This document shows, piece by piece, positions 61,066-64,000 of a stretch of 64,000 nt of DNA. A model generated the notes under the pieces. It made no database searches, was not told where the DNA came from, and saw only the letters and a program-made list of their open reading frames with translations. Position 1 is the stretch's first letter; each line of letters opens with the position of its first letter. Both the position numbers and the translations under genes were made by a program. This DNA comes from Imbroritus primus (GTDB lineage: Bacteria > Pseudomonadota > Gammaproteobacteria > Burkholderiales > Burkholderiaceae), in NCBI RefSeq assembly GCF_964332355.1, contig NZ_OZ201293.1, positions 248,001 to 312,000 on the forward strand. The letters run 5' to 3'.

Positions 61066-61132
61066 GCGCTGGCCGGAACGCGCAGCGGGAATGCCGCCGC
61101 AGGGCGGGCCGGCACAGGGCGCATAGGCCGCA

Positions 61133-61402
61133 TCAGGGCGCGTTGCCCGGTGACCCGGGCGTGCTGTATGAGTTCGGGCCCTCGAGTGCGGCGACACGCG
61201 CTTCGAGTTCATCGAGGCGAAGGCGCGCACGGGCGAGGAGCTGCTGCTGCACGTCGAATTCCTCGCGCGTGACCAGGCCGGATTTCTGGAACATCTGCTG
61301 GGTCACGGCCTGAATATTCTTTTCCAGATCCTTGGCTGGCGAGTTCTTGATGAGTTCACTGACTTTGGACTGCAGCTCGGTGATGAAATCGGTCGGGTTC
61401 AT
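61133..61402 (-). CDS. ubiK: Ubiquinone biosynthesis accessory factor UbiK
   Basis: An 89-residue protein of the UbiK/BMFP (YqiC) family. The start MNPTDFITELQSKVSELIKN and the helical segment EKNIQAVTQQMFQKSGLVTR are conserved, and the C-terminal coiled coil (about 58-77) forms trimers in known members. It assists the aerobic ubiquinone-synthesis complex. AAGGAG lies seven bases before the ATG. The last 12 residues (SYSTPGSPGNAP) are disordered. The divergent gap upstream also serves the nitrogen operon. Confidence 0.92.
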   Translation of the reverse strand: MNPTDFITELQSKVSELIKNSPAKDLEKNIQAVTQQMFQKSGLVTREEFDVQQQLLARARLRLDELEARVAALEGPNSYSTPGSPGNAP

Positions 61403-61461
61403 ACAACACTCCTTGGTTTGCACACATGCAGTGCGCGGCTGCGGCTTGTGGTGAATGTTCG

Positions 61462-61478
61462 TGCTGCATTTTGGTGCG
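61462..61478. promoter_or_regulatory. NtrC-like enhancer site
   Basis: TGCTGCATTTTGGTGCG matches the NtrC consensus TGCACC-A-WWW-TGGTGCA at 14 of 17 positions. A further half-site GGTGCA follows at 61489-61494. It lies about 230 bases upstream of the sigma-54 element, a usual enhancer distance. Assigned from memory of the consensus, not by a scan. Confidence 0.55.
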
Positions 61479-61706
61479 ATCACGGAACGGTGCACGGGCG
61501 TGGCGCGCGCGACGGCGGTCCGGTGCATCGGCCTGCCGTCTGCCTGCCATTATCTCCGTTCTCCCGCTCCTGCGTAAGTCGTTGGCCCGGCTTTAACAAC
61601 AATTGACGCCATTCGGCACGATTTCCCGGAAAACCAATGCCGATGCGCCTGTGCTGGCGCCTGTCGGGGACGTTCGGCTGCGCTCCGTCATCCCTCTGGC
61701 GGACGC

Positions 61707-61722
61707 TGGCATGACTGTTGCG
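61707..61722 (+). promoter_or_regulatory. Sigma-54 -24/-12 promoter of the porin-glnK-amtB operon
   Basis: TGGCATGACTGTTGCG contains the invariant GG and GC with 10 bases between and closely follows the TGGCACR-N4-TTGCW consensus (the sixth and last positions differ). Transcription would start about 12 bases downstream, leaving a leader of about 55 bases before the porin ATG. The downstream glnK-amtB genes are classic targets of nitrogen control. Confidence 0.75.
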
Positions 61723-61788
61723 ATACCTGAGCAACCGTTTGTTACAACCTGCCCCCATCGCTGCATTTGCCCCATAAAGGAGTCTCGA

Positions 61789-62547
61789 ATGAAAAAGCTG
61801 GCCGCCACGATTGGTTTCACGGCGCTCGTCGCCACGGGTCTTCCTGCCTTTGCGCAATCCGCGCCGGCACCGGAGTCGCCGCATACCTTCTCGGCCAATG
61901 TCACGCTGGCCTCTGAATACCGTTTCCGCGGGATCATGCAAACCAACCGCAAGCCCGCCCTGCAGGGCGGCTTCGATTACGCGCATGCCAGCGGCTTCTA
62001 TATCGGTAACTGGAACTCGACCATCAGCTGGCTCTCGGATGGCAACTCGGACATCTCGAGCGCGCTCGAAATGGATTTCTATGCGGGCTACAAGGGGCAG
62101 ATCGCCGACAACGTGAGCTATGACGTGGGCGTATTGCAGTACTACTACCCGGGCAGCTATCCGGCCGGCTTCAACAAGGCGGATACCACCGAGCTGTATG
62201 CCTCGGTGGGCTACGGTCCGGTGGCGCTGAAGTATTCGCATGCGGTGACCGATACCTTTGGTTTCAACGATAGCCGCAACAGCTACTACGTGGAGCTGAA
62301 CGGCAACTTCGATACCGGCTTCTGGGGACTCACCGTGAACACGCATGTTGGTTACCAGAAGATCAAGAATGTCACGGATGCGTCCTACACCGACTGGAAG
62401 ATCGGCCTCACCAAGGATCTTGGCGCCGGCTTCTCGGGCGCGCTGGCGTATGTCGACACGAATGCCAAGAAAGCGGTCTACACCAATGCGTTCGGCCGCT
62501 ACACCGGCAAGGCGGCCGTGGTCGCCACTTTGACCAAAACGTTCTGA
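61789..62547 (+). CDS. TorF-family putative porin
   Basis: Outer-membrane beta-barrel protein of 252 residues. A signal peptide (about 1-22, GLPAFAQ) precedes the TorF (TIGR02001) domain, with FSANVTLASEYRFRGIMQTN and GGFDYAHASGFYIGNWNS. Repeated strands with alternating hydrophobic residues follow, and the chain ends in Phe as porins do. AAAGGAG precedes the ATG at 61789. It is the first gene of the sigma-54 operon and probably admits a nitrogen compound; which one is not known. Confidence 0.9.
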   Translation: MKKLAATIGFTALVATGLPAFAQSAPAPESPHTFSANVTLASEYRFRGIMQTNRKPALQGGFDYAHASGFYIGNWNSTISWLSDGNSDISSALEMDFYAGYKGQIADNVSYDVGVLQYYYPGSYPAGFNKADTTELYASVGYGPVALKYSHAVTDTFGFNDSRNSYYVELNGNFDTGFWGLTVNTHVGYQKIKNVTDASYTDWKIGLTKDLGAGFSGALAYVDTNAKKAVYTNAFGRYTGKAAVVATLTKTF

Positions 62548-62599
62548 CATTGAGCAGGCATGAGCGGGCGGCGTGCTGCCCGCGTTGAGGAGAAATCAG

Positions 62600-62938
62600 A
62601 TGAAACTGATCATTGCGGTGATCAAACCGTTCAAGCTGGATGAAGTGCGTGAAGCGCTCTCCGATGTAGGGGTATCCGGCATCACTGTCACCGAAGTCAA
62701 GGGCTTTGGTCGCCAGAAGGGGCATACCGAGCTGTATCGCGGCGCGGAATATGTGGTCGATTTCCTGCCCAAGGTGAAGATCGAAGTGGCCGTGCCGGAC
62801 GACGTCGTGGACCGTGCCATCGAAGCCATCGAGACCGCCGGCCGGACCGGCAAGATCGGCGACGGCAAGATCTTTGTCATGGCGCTCGAACAAGTCATGC
62901 GCATCCGCACCGGCGAGACCGGCAGCGACGCGCTGTAA
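62600..62938 (+). CDS. glnK: Nitrogen regulatory protein P-II
   Basis: Trimeric signal protein of 112 residues that senses 2-oxoglutarate, ATP and ADP. The T-loop HTELYRGAEYVVDF carries the uridylylation site Tyr51, and the end TGKIGDGKIFVMALEQVMRI is the nucleotide-binding B/C-loop region. GAGGAG precedes the ATG. Its position directly ahead of amtB marks it as GlnK, which plugs AmtB when ammonium is plentiful. The GlnB paralogue would be elsewhere. Confidence 0.95.
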   Translation: MKLIIAVIKPFKLDEVREALSDVGVSGITVTEVKGFGRQKGHTELYRGAEYVVDFLPKVKIEVAVPDDVVDRAIEAIETAGRTGKIGDGKIFVMALEQVMRIRTGETGSDAL

Positions 62939-62969
62939 TCCCCACGACCAGCGACAACGAGAGGTCAAT

Positions 62970-64000
62970 ATGAAATTCTGGTTCAAACGCATGCTGACGG
63001 CATGCATGCTGACACTGACGGTGGGTATGGCCGGCCTGTCACTGAGCGCGGCCGCGCAGACGCCGACCGAGGCGTCCGCTCCGGTGGCGGTCGAGGCCGC
63101 CGCATCGGCGGCCGCAACCGCTCCTGCAGCTGCAGCTCCCGAGGTAACGGCCACGGTTAACAAGGGCGACGTGGCGTGGATGCTGACTTCCACGATGCTT
63201 GTCATCCTGATGGTCGTGCCGGGCCTGGCACTGTTCTACGGCGGCCTGGCGCGCTCAAAGAACATGCTGTCGGTGCTCATGCAGGTGATGGTGGTGTTCT
63301 CGCTGATCGTCGTGCTGTGGGCGGTGTATGGCTACAGTCTGGCGTTCGCGGGCGGCAATGCCTTCATCGGGACGTTCGACAAACTATTCCTGTCGGGCGT
63401 TACGCTGCAGACGCTGGCCGATACCTTCTCGCCCGATGCCAAGCTGCCGGAGCTCGTATTCGTCGCCTTCCAGTCGACCTTCGCGGGCATCACCTGCGCG
63501 CTGATCGTCGGCGCGTTCGCGGAGCGCATCAAGTTCTCGGCCGTGCTGCTGTTCGTCGTCCTGTGGTTCACCTTCTCCTATCTGCCGGTGGCGCATATGG
63601 TGTGGAGCAGCACTGGCTATCTGTTTGGCCACGGTGCGCTCGACTTTGCCGGCGGCACGGTGGTGCACATCAACGCAGGTGTCGCGGGTCTGGTGGGTGC
63701 ATATGTGGTCGGCAAGCGGATCGGCTATGGCCGCGAGTCGATGGCGCCGCACAGCCTCACGCTGACCATGGTAGGTGCCTCGCTGCTGTGGGTGGGCTGG
63801 TTCGGCTTCAATGGCGGCTCGGCGCTTGAAGCCAACGCGACCGCAGCTCTGGCCTTCATCAACACCATCATGGCGACCGCTACCGCAGTGCTGTCGTGGA
63901 TCGCGGCGGAAGCCGTGCTGAAAGGCAAGGCCTCGATGCTGGGCGCTGCTTCGGGTGCCGTGGCCGGCCTCGTGGCGATTACCCCGGCGGCTGGCACGGT
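62970..64000 (+). CDS. amtB: Ammonium transporter, 3' end outside window
   Basis: The first 343 codons of an Amt/Rh-family channel; no stop is reached at the window end. A signal peptide (about 1-29, ending SAAAQ) is followed by an Ala-rich periplasmic linker to about residue 65. Membrane segments begin at DVAWMLTSTMLVILMVVPGL. Conserved features are FAGITCALIVGAFAERIKF, the pore region and HINAGVAGLVGAYVVGKR with a pore histidine. GAGGTCAAT precedes the ATG. It passes ammonium through the inner membrane and is gated by GlnK, whose gene ends 31 bases upstream. Confidence 0.95.
   Translation, partial: MKFWFKRMLTACMLTLTVGMAGLSLSAAAQTPTEASAPVAVEAAASAAATAPAAAAPEVTATVNKGDVAWMLTSTMLVILMVVPGLALFYGGLARSKNMLSVLMQVMVVFSLIVVLWAVYGYSLAFAGGNAFIGTFDKLFLSGVTLQTLADTFSPDAKLPELVFVAFQSTFAGITCALIVGAFAERIKFSAVLLFVVLWFTFSYLPVAHMVWSSTGYLFGHGALDFAGGTVVHINAGVAGLVGAYVVGKRIGYGRESMAPHSLTLTMVGASLLWVGWFGFNGGSALEANATAALAFINTIMATATAVLSWIAAEAVLKGKASMLGAASGAVAGLVAITPAAGT

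Larger units (their letters stand above)
61403..61788. other. Divergent regulatory region between ubiK and the nitrogen operon
   Basis: This 386-base gap has no gene. It contains an NtrC-like site near the ubiK end (61462-61478) and a sigma-54 element near the porin start (61707-61722), listed separately. The rightward frame is open through part of the gap, but the porin start is fixed by a strong ribosome site. The remaining sequence shows no other clear structure. Confidence 0.6.

Noticed and set aside
61600..61640. A second sigma-54-like element (CGGCACGATTTCCCGG)
   Set aside because: The GG-to-GC spacing is wrong: the dinucleotide at the required position is CG, not GC.
1..64000. CRISPR arrays, insertion sequences, prophage, integrase or tRNA attachment sites
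   Set aside because: No regularly spaced repeats, transposase or integrase motifs, terminal inverted repeats or tRNA cloverleaf sequences were noticed while reading both strands.

Overview
The window reads as a chromosomal segment of a GC-rich betaproteobacterium in the order Burkholderiales, most like the Cupriavidus/Ralstonia group. The basis is protein content: a PhaM-type polyhydroxybutyrate granule protein, a Bug-type solute receptor, a DUF3567 protein (a family I know mainly from Burkholderiales), a MetH encoded by two genes, a BirA without a DNA-binding domain and a type III pantothenate kinase. About 72 protein genes are supported, most on the minus strand up to 27.9 kb and mixed after that. 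No tRNA, rRNA, CRISPR array, insertion sequence or prophage was seen. Genus is inference; no database search was possible.

Layout. 0-8.1 kb (minus): start of a biotin operon (bioA, then bioF cut by the window edge), a YchJ-like protein and zinc-ribbon membrane protein pair, an SDR, then aceK - beta-carbonic anhydrase - thiolase. 8.4-10.5 kb (plus): metallo-beta-lactamase-fold hydrolase and DMT exporter. 10.5-15.7 kb (minus): argS - SPOR protein - dsbA - SDR - BtuF-like protein. 15.8-21.7 kb: an envelope/stress-type group with a ferritin-like protein, a DUF883 protein, two tiny DUF1328 proteins, a CHASE3 histidine kinase, entericidin, a receiver-only protein, a NarL-type regulator and a secreted low-complexity protein. 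21.9-26.6 kb: two-gene methionine synthase, rhodanese, DUF3567. 26.8-32.9 kb: DUF3108 protein, FAH-family enzyme, phaM - patatin lipase, diiron ferritin-like protein, rfaE2. 32.9-35.4 kb (minus): birA - coaX - SPOR protein. 35.7-40.5 kb (plus): an MCE-type lipid ABC transporter (permease, ATPase, MCE protein, auxiliary lipoprotein) followed by a VanZ-family membrane protein. 40.6-41.9 kb: a solitary cytochrome P450. 42-49.3 kb: the conserved DD-carboxypeptidase - DUF493 - lipB - lipA group, split by a LysR/DUF2917 pair, and redox proteins upstream. 49.4-55.1 kb: lipoprotein, LysE exporter, chemoreceptor, and an unknown protein next to a GGDEF-EAL protein. 55.5-59.3 kb: an IclR regulator divergent from a TauD dioxygenase - MetX-like hydrolase - Bug receptor operon. 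59.5-64 kb: comM, ubiK, and a nitrogen-type operon (TorF porin, glnK, amtB; amtB runs off the end).

How the parts work together. The most informative regulatory DNA lies ahead of the last two operons. The dioxygenase operon has a near-consensus sigma-70 promoter with a perfect 16-bp palindrome just downstream, which fits repression by the adjacent IclR protein; together they look like a small inducible catabolic unit of unknown substrate. The porin-glnK-amtB operon has a good sigma-54 -24/-12 element and an upstream NtrC-like site, which fits induction by nitrogen limitation. No convincing new defence or mobile system was found. The best candidates for undescribed biology are the IclR-controlled catabolic operon, the kinase/regulator/stress cluster at 16-21 kb, the phaM-patatin pair and the unknown protein next to the c-di-GMP phosphodiesterase.
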